A DNA stretch of 64,000 bases, taken from the NCBI GenBank assembly GCA_900291925.1, contig UWYS01000014.1, positions 682,001 through 746,000 of the forward strand, read 5' to 3'. The translations under genes were made by a program, and so were the position numbers. The notes under the pieces were generated by a model. That model saw nothing but the letters and a program-made list of their open reading frames with translations, searched no databases and had not been told where the DNA came from. This document shows, piece by piece, positions 36,480 to 48,900 of this stretch. Origin of the DNA: Thecaphora thlaspeos (Eukaryota; Basidiomycota; Ustilaginomycetes; Urocystidales; Glomosporiaceae). Position 1 is the first letter of the stretch, and the number at the start of each line of letters is the position of its first letter.

Positions 36480-38061
36480 GTGATGGTGACGGTGACGGTG
36501 ATGGTGACGGTGATGATGATGCTGGTGATGCTGTGGGTAATGCTGCTGGTGCTGATGCGGAAGATGTTCGGACGGGCCGCCGTACCTCTTGCGTTCGCGC
36601 TCACGCTCCCGCTCGTCGTTCCAGGCAGGCGGCGATCTGTCGCGGTTGAGACCGTGGACGAGGCGGTCCAGCGCCGACTCGAGCCTTTGGAAGCGCACCA
36701 AGACGTCCAAGGGCGAGAGGTCGTGCCAGGAAAGCAACGACTCACGGTCCACCCTCTGCGCGACGCGGTCCAGCGTCGTCTCGAGCCTCTCGAGGCGGCG
36801 TAAGAAGTCGACGGGAGAGATGTCGTTCCACGAAATGTGCGAGCGGACTCCGCTGTGCGGCGGCGCGCCGTGGCTCGTCGACTGGCTCGATAAACCGCCG
36901 CCGCCATTGCTGCCGACAACAATGCCATGGTGATTCTGCGACGGCGGGTGGTGGTAGGCGTGGCTGGCTCCATCACTTCCTGTTCGATCTCCTCCGCGTA
37001 CCCCATCTCCTCTTTCTCCGCCTCGTCCTCCGCCTCCAACACCACGGTCTCCTCCACCTCTACCGCCGTGTCCGGACGCTACGGCGGCATCCGACGGGGT
37101 GGCGTGACCACCACCAGCAGCAGCAGCAGCAGCGGTACCGGTTGACGCTGACGATGAAGATGGCGCAGCGGCCATGTTGCCGACGCTTGTGGGGCCAGCG
37201 GCGTTGGTCGAATGGTAAAGGGCGTGCCGGTGGCGACGCTGGGGCGATGGCGATGGAAGGATCTGGCGGCCCAAGGCCTGGCTGTTGCTGCTGTTCCTCG
37301 GTGCCGACCCGCCAAGGTCGGCTGCCTGGCTGTTGCTGGCGACCATCATCGACGACGACGACGGAACGTTCGTATTCGGGTCGGCCGGCTCCCTGCACGC
37401 AAGCTTGAGCTTCTGGCATCGGCCACATGGGAAGACGCCCTTTTTGTGTTCAGACCATCCGTCGTGAGGGGAAACGAGGGGGACGGGAGGGCGTGAGAGG
37501 GAAGCAAAGAAGGGTCGACAGGTCAGCCGGACTTGATTGTCAAGCGAACGCCTTTTGGCGTTGCTGACGCATCCATCTATCACAGGTCCGTATCTGCCGA
37601 ATCACGAGGAAGATCTGAGCTTCAAGGCTCGAGGGAATATCCGGGGAGCTCTCGAGCCAAGGGAGACTTACGTCACATTTCAGTTTCTGCCCTCTGCACC
37701 GGACGCAGGCGCGCTGCGACCGCTTACGCTTCTTGGCCTCGGGCTCGCCGTCCTTGCCCCTGGCGCCGGCAGTGGTGACGGCCGAGGCGGACGCCGTCGC
37801 TTTGCCGCTGCTCCGCGATGCCGAGGCCTTGAGACCTTCGGTCGAGGTGCCGTCCTCGTTCTTGATCAGGCTGTCGCGGTGGTCGTTGTTGGCGGTCTCG
37901 ACGCTATGGCTGTCGTCCGAGGGCGAGCGTCGAGTCGAGACCGAATGGTGGCCATCCGGGCTGACCGCCGGAGCCGACGCCATCATCGAGGCGTGGGAAG
38001 GGTTAGGCTCCAGAATGCTCAGCATCGAGCCACGGCGAGATGCGCTCTGCGGCGCGCTCAT
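35703..38061 (-). CDS. Zn2Cys6 (fungal zinc-cluster) transcription factor
   Basis: Two exons, 38061-37672 and 37439-35703, give 708 residues. The 232-base intron (GTAAGT...AAAAG) splits the DNA-binding domain between its third and fourth cysteines. Joining gives CVRCRGQKLKCDGVFPCGRCQKLKLAC, spacing C-x2-C-x6-C-x5-C-x2-C-x6-C at about residues 120-150, preceded by basic KKRKRSQRA. The zinc cluster followed by Leu/Lys-rich sequence suggests a DNA-binding regulator with unknown targets. Residues at about 330-396 hold two tandem helical repeats (SWNDISPVDFLRRLERLE..., SWHDLSPLDVLVRFQRLE...), which may form a coiled-coil dimeriser. A His/Gln tract (nt 36445-36560) follows. No fungal-specific middle homology domain was recognised. 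The frame is open to an upstream ATG at 38268 (adding 69 residues), so the start is uncertain. Confidence 0.85.
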
Positions 38062-41000
38062 GCTTTGGTCGCGGATCTCCAGGGGACGACCGACGGGATG
38101 ATCCAACGATACACGGATGGGACGAGGCTGCGATCCAGTCGCCACCGCGGCGACGCGAGCATAAGAAAGAAAACCGGAGAAAGAGCGGAGGAGAAGCGGA
38201 GATAGAGGAAGAGATCGGACAATGTCAGCGGCTGTTTGTTCATCAGGGGCCATTCGTGCCAATGACAAAATCCGCTCCCCTGGACGACCATTTCCAGCAT
38301 GCCAAACGCCTGCCTAGGCAGCACGACGGCGGCGACGGGAGACTGCTATTACTCACTCTTTCCCTGTTCGACTGAGCGCGGACCTGTTCCCTCGCTGGCG
38401 GCAACAGCGACTACAGACGCAATGACACGGCAACAGCAGCGGCGGTGGCTGTGTCTGTGGCGGGACCGGCAGGTTTTCGGGACGGGCGAAATCTGTTTCG
38501 TCGGTAAAGGTCCGTTTGCACCGGACAGAAAGAGAGGGAATACCGCGGACTTCGAACCTTTCTTTCTACCTGGAACGACGAAGTGCAACGATTGCTGATG
38601 ACGCAAAGCGGAGCTTGATGATGTGTTGAAAACGCTGGCCGTTGTAGCGGAGCACGCCGAGGACAGGTCGGCGCGGGTGCGTGTGAAGCAGAAAGCTAGC
38701 GTCTCGAGGTTACAGGCCGACGGTGGCGATGCCGTAGGGCGTGAGACGACGGCGGTGCGTAGCGTGACGAGCGACTGGCAAAGAGTTGTGGGCACAGAGG
38801 CGGCAGAGGAGCAAGAGAGAGGAAATGGAAAGGACAAGGGGAGCAAAGGGCCAGAAGCGGGAGAGGGCAAGACGAGGCCAGCCGGCGACTCTGAGACCAA
38901 AGCTAGAGCCAGAGGCTCGAGAGAGGTGTGAGGATGGGGTGTTCGTAGTCGTCCGTCCGGGGATCGCGGGGCGGCTGTGTCGGATAGGTAGCGGCTAGAT
39001 ACGAGAAATTCCCAGGCCGACGTTGTCTTCCAAACCAAGAGCGTCGGCATCCAACCGAAGAAGGGTAAAGACGGGTGAGATCCGAGACCGCAGTGGTAAG
39101 AGGGCGAGCGGGGAAATTCGGGCAACGGCGTGGAAGCGCAATAGCGAACGGTGGAACAAGCTGGCGGGCTAGCGGGCTAGAGACGGACAGGTGACGGAAG
39201 AGATTGAGGGTAAGGAGTGATAGGAAAGAAGCGGGAGAAGGACGGAGGGTCGGCCGAGGTCCTGGTCCTGGTGCGCCTCACGGCTTGTCGGGAGAGCGGA
39301 GAGGAAGAAGCTTGGGGGGGGGGGGGGTTGCGACAGCGAATGACGAAATGATGACGAGGACGAGACGAGGGAGGAGGAGGAAGGGGGGAGGGAGGATCAA
39401 GAATAGGGCACGGACGGGCCAGGACCAGGGGAAGGGAGAAGGAGACAGTGACAGGGCTGAGGCTCGGTCGGTCGGGCGGGCGAGCAAGAAGACAGAGGAC
39501 GAAGGTCAAGGAGCAGCCGCGGACCTTGTTCCGGTTGCGTACTGTATGCAAAGGGTCATCGGTCAACCTCGAATGAAAGACAAGGGAGCAAGAGGGGATG
39601 GGGACGGGGACGGGGACGGGAAAGCCAGCGAGGGCGGGGTAAAGCTGGCCGTCGGTCGGGAGACGGCGGGCGCAAGAGCCAACGAGCGAACGGAGGGCAC
39701 ACGCTCAAACCCTGCCGCACAAACCCGAACAGCACTTCGGCGAGGCCAACGAAGAGCACGCTCGCGCCGCTGTGAGCGAACAAGAGAGGTCTAGAGTGTG
39801 GATGTTAACTGCACATACCGAGACGCAGAGCTGGCCCTGTACATACATATGTACATACATACCGCCTCGCACCATCTCTCCGGCTGCGTGCGCGGCTATG
39901 AAATAAAATCCCGAAGCACCGGCTTGAGACACACAAAGTCAAGCAAGGCTTGCTTAGCAGCCGAGACAAGTACTCAGGCCGGCCAAAGTCACGAATCGAT
40001 ATTCAAGGACACGAGCAAGTCGGTCATCGTCACAAGCAGGCGGCCAGCAGGTGCCGCTCTGCAACCCCGACCTACATCAAGAAGCCAGAGGGCGGCGGGC
40101 TGGTGGGCGGACGGGGTGTGGACAGACGCGCGGCGGGCGCTCAGCGCCTGTCGGACGCGGATTGACAGGCAGCGGCAGAAAAATAATTTAAAAATAGTTT
40201 TAATAATAATAAAAAACCAGAAAAGAATAATTCTTGTAAAACTGAGTATCAACGGGCCGCAAGCGAGCCGAACATCCACCGCAGCGCGCCGGGTAAAGAT
40301 CCAAGAAAGGGGCAGCCAGCGCCGACTGCTGGACAGAAGAGCAGGAGGAATACATGTATACCGGACGTGTAAACATGTATCCATACATACATATGTACAA
40401 CATGAACTGTACAGTACATCAGTACAGCTTGGCCGACCGGCTGGCCGGCTGACGGTGGGAGGAGACGAGATGCAAGGTAGGAAAGGCCCGGCTCGGTCTT
40501 GGCCTTGGCCTATTCGCACGCATCGCCCGCGGCCCAATCCAGGCTAGGAGAGCAGGGTCGGGCGAGAAGCCGACAGCCAGGCTGGCGCCGCTCCGTTTCC
40601 GTCTCATGGGTCGGCACCGGCCCGTTCTTTCCGGTGACAGAGAGAGCGTGCCTTGCTAGCCGGCCTTGGCCTTCTCTACACAACGTAATATCCGCCATTG
40701 GAACGCAACATCTTGCTTTGCAGAGAAGACGACGGCGACTGACCACAATGGCGATAAAATGAATAGACTGCGGCAGGGTGAGCACCGTCGGACCTGATGG
40801 TTGACGGGGCAGCTCAAAAGTCAAAAGCGAGGAAGAGGCTGCCACAGCGGGGGGGCAGAAAGACGAGCACCGATCGAAGCGCACACTAAAAAAGGTGAGG
40901 GACCAAGGAACGAGCAGGCAGGGCCGTCAGTCATGCTGCTGCTGCTATTCTAGGCATACTCTCGGAATCGGAGAAGCGGCAGGGCCAGGAGGGGGCAGGG

Positions 41001-43438
41001 GCGAGGGGAGCCGAAAGAGAGAAAAGCCGGCCAAGGTGGCTCAGAGAAGCTGGGGCGGAGTCGGTTGGCCTGACGCCCAGGCTGCGCTTGGAGCGTGAAT
41101 CCTTGTTGAATCAAAGCAGGGACAAGACCCGTCGCCGAAAGCGTCGGGAAATTGGGGTCAACAAGCTGGACCGCCGTCGTGATTTCCTATGTGTACGACA
41201 CTCTATACGTAGTTACATAGCTCCATGCTCGCTCACGCCGCCCCTCATACTGTATCCACGAGAGCATGTGCTTGGCGGGCATCGTCATCGGCAGCAGGGA
41301 CTCGAAACCAGCGGAGCGGATGCTGTGCAGCGCGCCACCACCCTACCGGCCACTACATACGTCATTCGAGAGGGACGAGGGAGAGCGTTGGGATGGAACC
41401 GGCATCGCCAGCAGGCAGGCAGGGCCAAGGCCGCGCTCGGGCTCTGCAATTAATTTTCGGCGGCGAGAGGAGCGAGCTGCGCTGACGGAGAAGGGCATTT
41501 GAGCCGATCCGCAGCATGAATCTACGAATTTAAAGCCAGAGCTGCGGGCGGCCGGGGGATCGGACGGCCAGTCGGGTGGTCAGTCGGGCGGCATTTTATT
41601 TCTATGTTTTGTCTCGCCCCAATTACACTGTATTATTTCCCGGTGGGGAGCCGAAGGGGGGAATGAGGGCGACGCTTGCCGTCGTTCCCGAGAGCCTCTC
41701 CTTTCATCACTGCATGGCGCTCGGTCACGTGCGCGGTGGGCGCCAGTTCGAGGCAGCGAGCTGGCCTGTCTTGCTGGCACTTGCGTCGCCGCCTCTCCTC
41801 TCTCTCCCTCTCTCCACCACCTTTCTCCTCGTCGACGCCGCCTCAACGACGTCGACTCGTCTTTTTTCGCCCACCCTTCCCTCCCTTCTTGTCCTTGCTC
41901 GCTTCCCCTTGCACGTAGCTAGTTTCGTTCTTGCGCTCTTCGCCTCGCTCTCATGCGGCGCTCGACCGGTCGGCCCCTACGGCGCCGGCTGAGAGCTCGC
42001 GGCGTCCCTCCTGCGGAGTCCGGCAATCCATGCTTCCTTTCCCTCCTGTCCTGTCTGCTCCTCCCCACAGCCAGCCTCGTCGCTCGAGTTGGTGCTACTA
42101 CTGTAGTTAGGTACACCTGTAGGTCTGCTCCGATCCGGCTTGCTTCTTGCCAAGGTAGCGACAGGAGGCTCGCGCTTGATCCGAGGAACTAGGGCCAATC
42201 TCCGACGGTCTGGCTGCTCACACAAACCGATGAGCGACCGACCGATGCAGCGACGAACGAGGATGGCCCCAACACCTTGCTCGACCTAAGTACAGTACTC
42301 AAGTCCGGCCGGGATCTTTTAGACCGTCTCAGCACGAATCGCGTCGCCCTTTTCCCCCGCCGCAAGCACAAGCTGTCGTTGTGGAATCCCACCCAGAAAG
42401 AGAGTGGTGACACCTCGTCGAAGCGGCGATGATGATTCGGCGGGGAAGCCATCGAAGCAAAGGCGTGCGCTTTGGTTATTTTAACTTGCCAAGCGTCGGC
42501 AGCCACGGTCCGAGACCAATCCTTAGACAATCTGTTGGCACAACAAGATGGTCGGACGTCGTCCATCCGAGGGTTGAAGCGAGATTGTACGATTATCGCC
42601 CAACCGAAGGAGCAAGGAGGACCTCGTCGGGCTGCTTCTCATTCGGGCATGGGACGGCAACCTACAGTACTGTACTTAGCGCAGGCCATCGCCTCTGTTG
42701 CAACGCCGCATGCGGTGGAGCGGAAAGTGCTCACCATTCGTTCGGCACAGTTCGTCTTTTGGCTCAACTTCCGAGGATCAGACGGGTAAGGTGTCCCTGC
42801 ACGCCTCCCGTGCGTGGCCCCAAGTGTTCAAAGACCACTGTACGGCTTTCTTCGACCTCTCGGTCCTTTGGAAACTCCACAGTAAATCTGGGAGGGTCAG
42901 AGGTACCTAGTTACAGTATACTTAGTTAGGCAGGAAGCACAAGGGATCAAAAGGACTCATGTATCGAGTGCCGTTTCGGAAGCCCTCGAGACGATCGCCG
43001 GAGTACAGGCTTCCCTCGCTCCCTCAACGTCGGCAGCACCATGACTAGACCAACACTGCGGACCCCAAGAGGATCGCGTGAAGTAGAAACTTGTTCGCTG
43101 ATTCAGTATTGTCCTTCTACAACCTGCTGAACGAACGGATGGCGGTACCGATGACCTGCCAAACGACCACCGAAACGAGACGAAATGAAGTGAAAATGAG
43201 CGAGGGTAGGACGAGACGAGACGTTCGTTTCTATACGAGTGAAGAGATAAATACACCGAGGAAGAAAATGGAGACTATGGATGGTATGAGATGCTATGTG
43301 AGTCTGGATCCGGGTAACGTTTTGCGGTAGGGTGACTATGTCGAGCTAAGAGAAAGGGGGAGCGATGTGCTACGTATTAAACGATGAGCCTCAAAGGAAA
43401 GGGCGGGGAGACGGAAGAGAGAAAGCAAGAACCGAGCA
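38062..43438. other. 5.4-kb region without a recognisable gene
   Basis: 38.3-39.6 kb is CT-rich on the minus strand and fits the leader or promoter of the zinc-cluster gene; it carries a 14-G run at 39314-39327. At 39838-39857 there are two TGTACATA elements around a TACATATGTA palindrome, with a related patch near 40376-40397. A sharply AT-rich patch lies at 40180-40240. Plus-strand CT-rich sequence at 41.75-42.06 kb resembles a leader without a following gene. Palindromic TACAGTAC motifs occur at 40409, 42290 and 42663. Open frames up to 258 codons look like composition artefacts. A gene made of very short exons cannot be excluded. Confidence 0.4.
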
Positions 43439-45947
43439 TCACTTGCTCGACCACTCCTCCTGCGTCGTAACGATCAGGATCCCGCTGAGGTCGACCGGGT
43501 TGACAGCACGGCCTCTGTCAAACCTCGAGCAGTTTCGAACGGTACCCAAGAACCCGGGACGAGCCGTCGCTCTGACATCTTCGCCTCCGCCGTCGATGCT
43601 GTTGTTGTGCGTGTGGTGCTGACACTGCTGCTGCGGGTTGCAGGCGTGAGGAGCCGATCGAGTCGCGACTCCGACGTCACCGCCGCTGCTGTTGGCGCCG
43701 TGTTCGCGGATTGAGTTGGTACGACCTGTGGTCCTCGTCATTTGACCATCCTGAACGACAGAGTCGGAACGAGAGGGACGAGGTATCGCGACGGTCTCGC
43801 CGGGTGCGGGGGCGCGGGCGTCTTCGACGAATGTATATCGGATCGCTTCGTTGGTGACGACGACGGGGACGTCGGACTGGTCTCGATGCCGACCGTGCTG
43901 GTTCGAAGGGGCAGAAGGTTGGTCGTCTCCGACGATAAAGTCGTCTTGTCCCTCGTCCCTGTCGGTCGAGCTTCGCGCTTTGCCGCTACCGCTCGAAGAC
44001 TGTCCCTGCTCGATGGATGCGGGTATGGCGTGTCGCGTCATCTCGATGCCGACCTCTTCCTCGTCGACCGTCTTGGGACTTGCCGTCATGCCGCCGGCCG
44101 CGTAAGGCGGCAGCCTACGTGTCGAGAGTACGCTACCCGATCGTCCCCGATTGTAGCTGAGGAAGGGCGGGTCGAGCAAGTCATCGCCCGACGTGGTGAC
44201 GGATGTGCTCTTGCGCAGACTCTGGCGCGCGCCGGCGTGCGTGGACGAGACGAGGTGAGAGTGTTTGCGCTGACTCAGCATCCCGCCGTCCCTGCTGACC
44301 TCGTACTCGACCTTGCGACTGCAGTGCGTGCATCCGTGACAGCTGTCGCAGCCTGAAGCGTGGTGGTGGAAGGTGTCGGCGCTTCCGTTGCGATTCGATC
44401 GATGATCGGCGCGGATCGCCGGCAAGAGACACGCGAACGCCGCCCCGGCGATGCAGAGGTGCGTCGTCGCTGCAAAGATGTAGCCCTCAATGTCCGGACG
44501 GTAGTGCGAAACCTGCATCACAATCAGCGTGACGAGGAAGAAGGAAGGGATGGCGAAACTCGCTAACGCACTGTACATGATGGTGCGCAGCATCGAGAGG
44601 AGCGAGCCGCCAACGTGCTTGCCGTCGCCCCAGCCCCAGCCCAGGCCGTAGAGCTTGTAGAGCAGGATAACGGTGCAGTACAGCTGGTCTGACAGCATCA
44701 GCGACCACTCCACCACGGCGTGCTGCACTTTGTTGACCCGCTTGACGATGACGTTCATGTCGACCGCGTCCTTGGTCGCGTTCCAGCAGAAGTGGATGTA
44801 CATGCTGTGACGGCGGCGGTGGCAAGGTCGGAGGCAAAGGATGGGAGGAGAGGTCGAGGATCAGCGACGCTGTCTAGCGGGAGCGGGTGTAAGAGCAGCG
44901 AATGTCGCGGCGGGCTTGGCAGACTTACACGATGTAGACGAAGCGAGGGATCTTGATGAGCGCAGGGTAGGCGACGACGAGCGCTCGCTTCCACTTGGGC
45001 GCCGATCCGTACGGGTAGAAAGCCATGATCCTCAGAATCAAAGTGAAATCACAGACGAACGGAATGACTGCAGTGGGAACGTTGAGGGTATCGATGATCA
45101 GCAGCTGGCCCTCGCTGCTGGCCTCGTAGAGGCCCGAGGAACAAGAGCGAGGTACTCACGGACAGAGAGCGTCATTAAGGACGTGTACCGGACGCGGTCG
45201 CTACGCGTCGCGAAGAAGACCATGGGACGCAAATGCAGCGATAGGAAGGGGTGAGGTGTGTGTCAGAAGGTTGTCGCTTGCCGCTGCTTCATCGCTGACT
45301 TCGCGTGGCGACGAGGACTCACATTCCATCCGTCGGTCGAACGACCAGGTCGCGGTTCTGGGAGCTAACGTCGAGGAGCATGGTGAGTTGACGTAAACCA
45401 AGGACGGCGCGTCAGCTTCAGACTTCTCTCCGGGAGCACGCGATCGACTGGACTCACATGTTGACGGCCGCAGCGGCAATGCATAGGGCAGCGGCAAAGA
45501 CGATGATGGCAAAGATGGGAGAGCGTCGGACGCGAGTCGAGGCGATGAAGCCCATGAAGCTTGAGCGCAGCGGCACAGGTGACGTGAGAGACCCAGTGAG
45601 GAGCGAGAGATAAAACACGCAGAGGTCAGCCTTCTCGTCGGCCTCTCTCTCTCGATATAGGCTAGACCTTTCGTCAGCCTCGAAGCTACCCACGTGATCA
45701 TGCCGACCACCGACAGTGTCAGAGTGAGATCTTTGTTTTTCAAGAGCGAGAGGGAGGGAAAGATAAGCAGTGGCTCGAGATGGAGGAAGGGTCAGCAGCA
45801 TCGACTGTGAAAGGTCTGATCTTATGAGCGTCGCCGCGGCTGCTTACAGAGGATGATGGAGGCGATGGCGTAGGCGTTGCCGGCCTGGTACGCTGCCATG
45901 GCTGTTGCAGACGCTGCAGCGGCGTCCGAAGCGGCATCTCTGCCCAT
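43439..45947 (-). CDS. Orphan seven-transmembrane protein with long cytosolic tail (GPCR-like topology)
   Basis: Seven exons by eye: 45947-45848, 45730-45694, 45559-45458, 45364-45323, 45200-45160, 45067-44929, 44804-43439; 608 residues. Each join keeps frame and builds continuous hydrophobic helices. Helices lie at about residues 25-53, 61-80, 99-124, 136-158, 183-208, 223-248 and 256-276. The short extracellular N-terminus, seven helices and tail of over 300 residues resemble a fungal G-protein-coupled receptor, but no known class signature (carbon sensor, pheromone, mPR, opsin Lys) was recognised. Right after helix 7 comes a cysteine cluster, CDSCHGCTHC, suited to palmitoylation or metal binding. 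The tail is Ser/Thr- and Asp-rich. Splice sites of the 37-42-base exons are least certain; one acceptor is AAG. An upstream ATG at 46070 would add 41 residues. Confidence 0.72.
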
Positions 45948-48900
45948 GAGGACCTCGAAGGTCCTCGGCAAGATCGTCTTGGCGTCACGACGGAGTTGGT
46001 CCCCGTCGAATTTTGGAGGTCGAAGCGGACGGAGGTGATGGTGGTGGAGGAGCAACGAAAGCGCTGTCAATGGACGGGAAAATTCACCGGAAGCGCAGCA
46101 GTAAGTCGAGGCTGAAGGTGAGAGGAGACGGTGATCGGTCCGAGGTGAGGAAGGAGGAGACGGAGATCAGGGGAGGGGAGTGGCGAGGCTGTGGATGAGG
46201 AGAAGCGGAGGAGAGGTGAGGTAAGATTGCTACGACGAGGGCTTTATAGACGGGTGAAGGAAGAGGTCGGCGAGGCTGTAGCATTCTGCTACTCTGCTGC
46301 TGCTGGTCTGGGGAATACTGCCTTGTTGTCGTCCTTGGCCGCTACCTGTTCTGCCTTGATCGAATCCTCTCCCTGCCTACTACCGCTGTGCCGACTCGAC
46401 TCGTCAGAGGAGACGCCATACCACGAGGTGGCCCAGACGGCGGGAAGGGCTTGCGGCTGCTGCCCGCGTGTCATTTGCGCGAGACGGGCCGCTCAGGCAC
46501 CACCACTGCCACATGTTCGCAGAAGGGACGATTCCTAATTCTGCAAAGCGGCGGTCCGCTTAGGCTTCTCTCCCGCTCGTCTTCACCTGGTATCAGACTG
46601 GTAGTATCGTGGTACCGGCCCAGCTCGGATCAGCCCAGTCGAGCTAGTCTTCGTCTTCGTCGTCGCTGAAGCCTTGGGGGATCGGCGGAACAGCCTTCTC
46701 GTGCGTCCGCCGGTCGGTCGGTCGGTCGGTCGGTCTGGCCTTTGTATACACGTCTCTGCACAGAGGTGGCACGAGGGAGTGAGAAGGTCTGAGTGGCATC
46801 GAGAGGAAAGCCGCCTACCGCTGCGAGCTTATGATGGCCGTAAATCCTCATTTACGGAGAGAGGGGGCGACCGGCTCTACAACAGGTCGCCATACATGCT
46901 AGGTCAGCGGCGGCCCTTGAAACCGCCAAACTTAATGTTGTGTTTTGATTGTGGGATCCTCTGCTCTTGCTCTCACGGCTCAGGTAAGGCGCAAGGAGCC
47001 ATCGTCGGAGCTGCGCTCGGTTGTTGACGGCCGGTCAACGACGCAAGGCTACGTCCCCCAGAAAGAGATCAAATGCGGCCGGCTGAGCAGTTTTGGCTTG
47101 CGTTGACTAGCTCCGGATCGATTGGCTGGTCGTTTTAGGTCAGACGTTGGTCGTCTGTCTTCGTTGGCCAGGGATGGGGGCTGAATGGTGCATCGCATGT
47201 TGTGGCGTTCCGCGAAACGCCAGATCTACCCTACCTTGCTCCGTTCCGTTGCGATACAGGACCACCTCTGCCGCATACACCAAGCTCTGACGTCCAGAGA
47301 GTGACGTCCGCTGTTCCTGGACTAGCGGGTACACCGGAACATTGAGCAGGGCGGCCAGTATGGTCGAAGCTGCTCCTGTCTGCGAGCTCCTCGAAAAAAC
47401 AAGGTGGCTTCATCCTGAGAGCCCGGGAGCGCGTTGGCGGAGGCACATGATGTGCATGCTTCGTATGCGTCCATGACGGCATGACCCTGGCGCTTCTTGT
47501 CGGCCCTTGAGTTCTTTTGACGGCAAGAACACCGACTTTCCGGCCGAACTTACCACGAGCCAGGCAAAGCTGAGCGTGACTACCGGCTAAACAGGACGTA
47601 CCTGTTGGCGGCTTCTCTGCGCTTGTTGCAGCGCTTCAACAGGGCGTGCTTCCATCAATACACCTCCCCGCAACTCACGTCGCGGCGGTCGATGCGGCTC
47701 TGCCAGACCCAACCGTCTGATCGGCGAAGATAGAACGAAATATATTCAGAATGGTTTTGCCAACCTCCGTTCGAGTCGAGCCGTTACACACCGACGAGGG
47801 CCCGCTGTATGCAACGTGATGCCGGCGTCTTCGTCGTCGACGTCGTCAAAAGGACGCGTGAGAACCCAACATGGTGAGGCGGACCGACGACATGGTCGCT
47901 CGAGGCGGACAAAAAGCGGGTAATAAGGACAGCGGTTGACGTGTCAGCTGCCAACCTCTTTGGCGTCGCTCGTGGTCCATCCTTGCTCAGCCGAGCGAGT
48001 CATTCGTGATGCGATGCGGGTCGCCCGAGAGGCTAGGCGCTGACTGCGGACCTCGGCCGGTCGTCGACAGGTTTGTTCATCGGGGCCGGGGCTGAAGATC
48101 TCAGCAAGGAGTAGGACAGCGAGGAGGAGGCCATTCACTCGCAAACGAGCTTCCGTTGTTCGGCCTGCTCAAGAAGGTTGCTTTGACGGGCCGTCTATGT
48201 GACTGGCCTTGGAGCCGGGAGAGAGAGGGAGAGTAACAGACGTCCCGGTACCTCAAGACGCAGGGGTGTACCGTGGGCGAGCACCGTAAGCGGCATAACA
48301 TGTCACGCCAAGGAGGCATGTAGGCAGACACACGCCAACGGAGACTTCTCTAGCTTAGGCTGTGTAAGTAGCAGCTCGAAAAGCCGGTGCTGCTCCCTAC
48401 TTTTCAAGGTGAGCATCAATATCCATGCCTGGGTGTTGACAGCAACGGCCATGGACTTTCCAGGGCGGGCACGCCTGGGAGCACCATGTTGATCGTTGCA
48501 GGTCTGGAACATGCGTTGTTTGAAAGGGCAGCGAGGTCAAGCTGACCCTCTCTCCTACCGTTGCTGCAAGCCATGTCAAAGCCGCCTCGACGTTGGAAGC
48601 CTGCCTGCACCCTGCTCAATGTGTGACGCTCGCACTCCTTGATGCTTGCCGCTGCGAGCAAGGCATAGGGGGTGACATGTACTCACGCCCTAATCCTTTC
48701 GTTGGAGGCTTGAGCAAACACATGTTCAAGCAAGCAAGCTCAACTACCACACAACCCACGCCTTGTGCGCCGCGCCAACAGCTGGTCAACGCTCCTGCAC
48801 CTCCTCCTGGCCGCGACGAATCATTGCACGAGGTAAGTAGTCAGGCAGGTGCCGTACCGCTCCTTCGACAGGGTCGCCACCATCCGTCACCCCCACCTCC

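Noticed and set aside
38349..39794. 258-codon minus frame and 196-codon Arg/Gly-rich plus frame upstream of the zinc-cluster gene
   Set aside because: Both sit in a strongly strand-biased leader region with G runs, lack motifs and have arbitrary composition.
45560..45693. Reading the 7TM gene straight through exon 2 or with a 47-base intron starting at gtagct
   Set aside because: Read-through hits a different frame, and the short intron inserts a polar segment into helix 1. The GTGGGT...CAAG intron gives a continuous helix.
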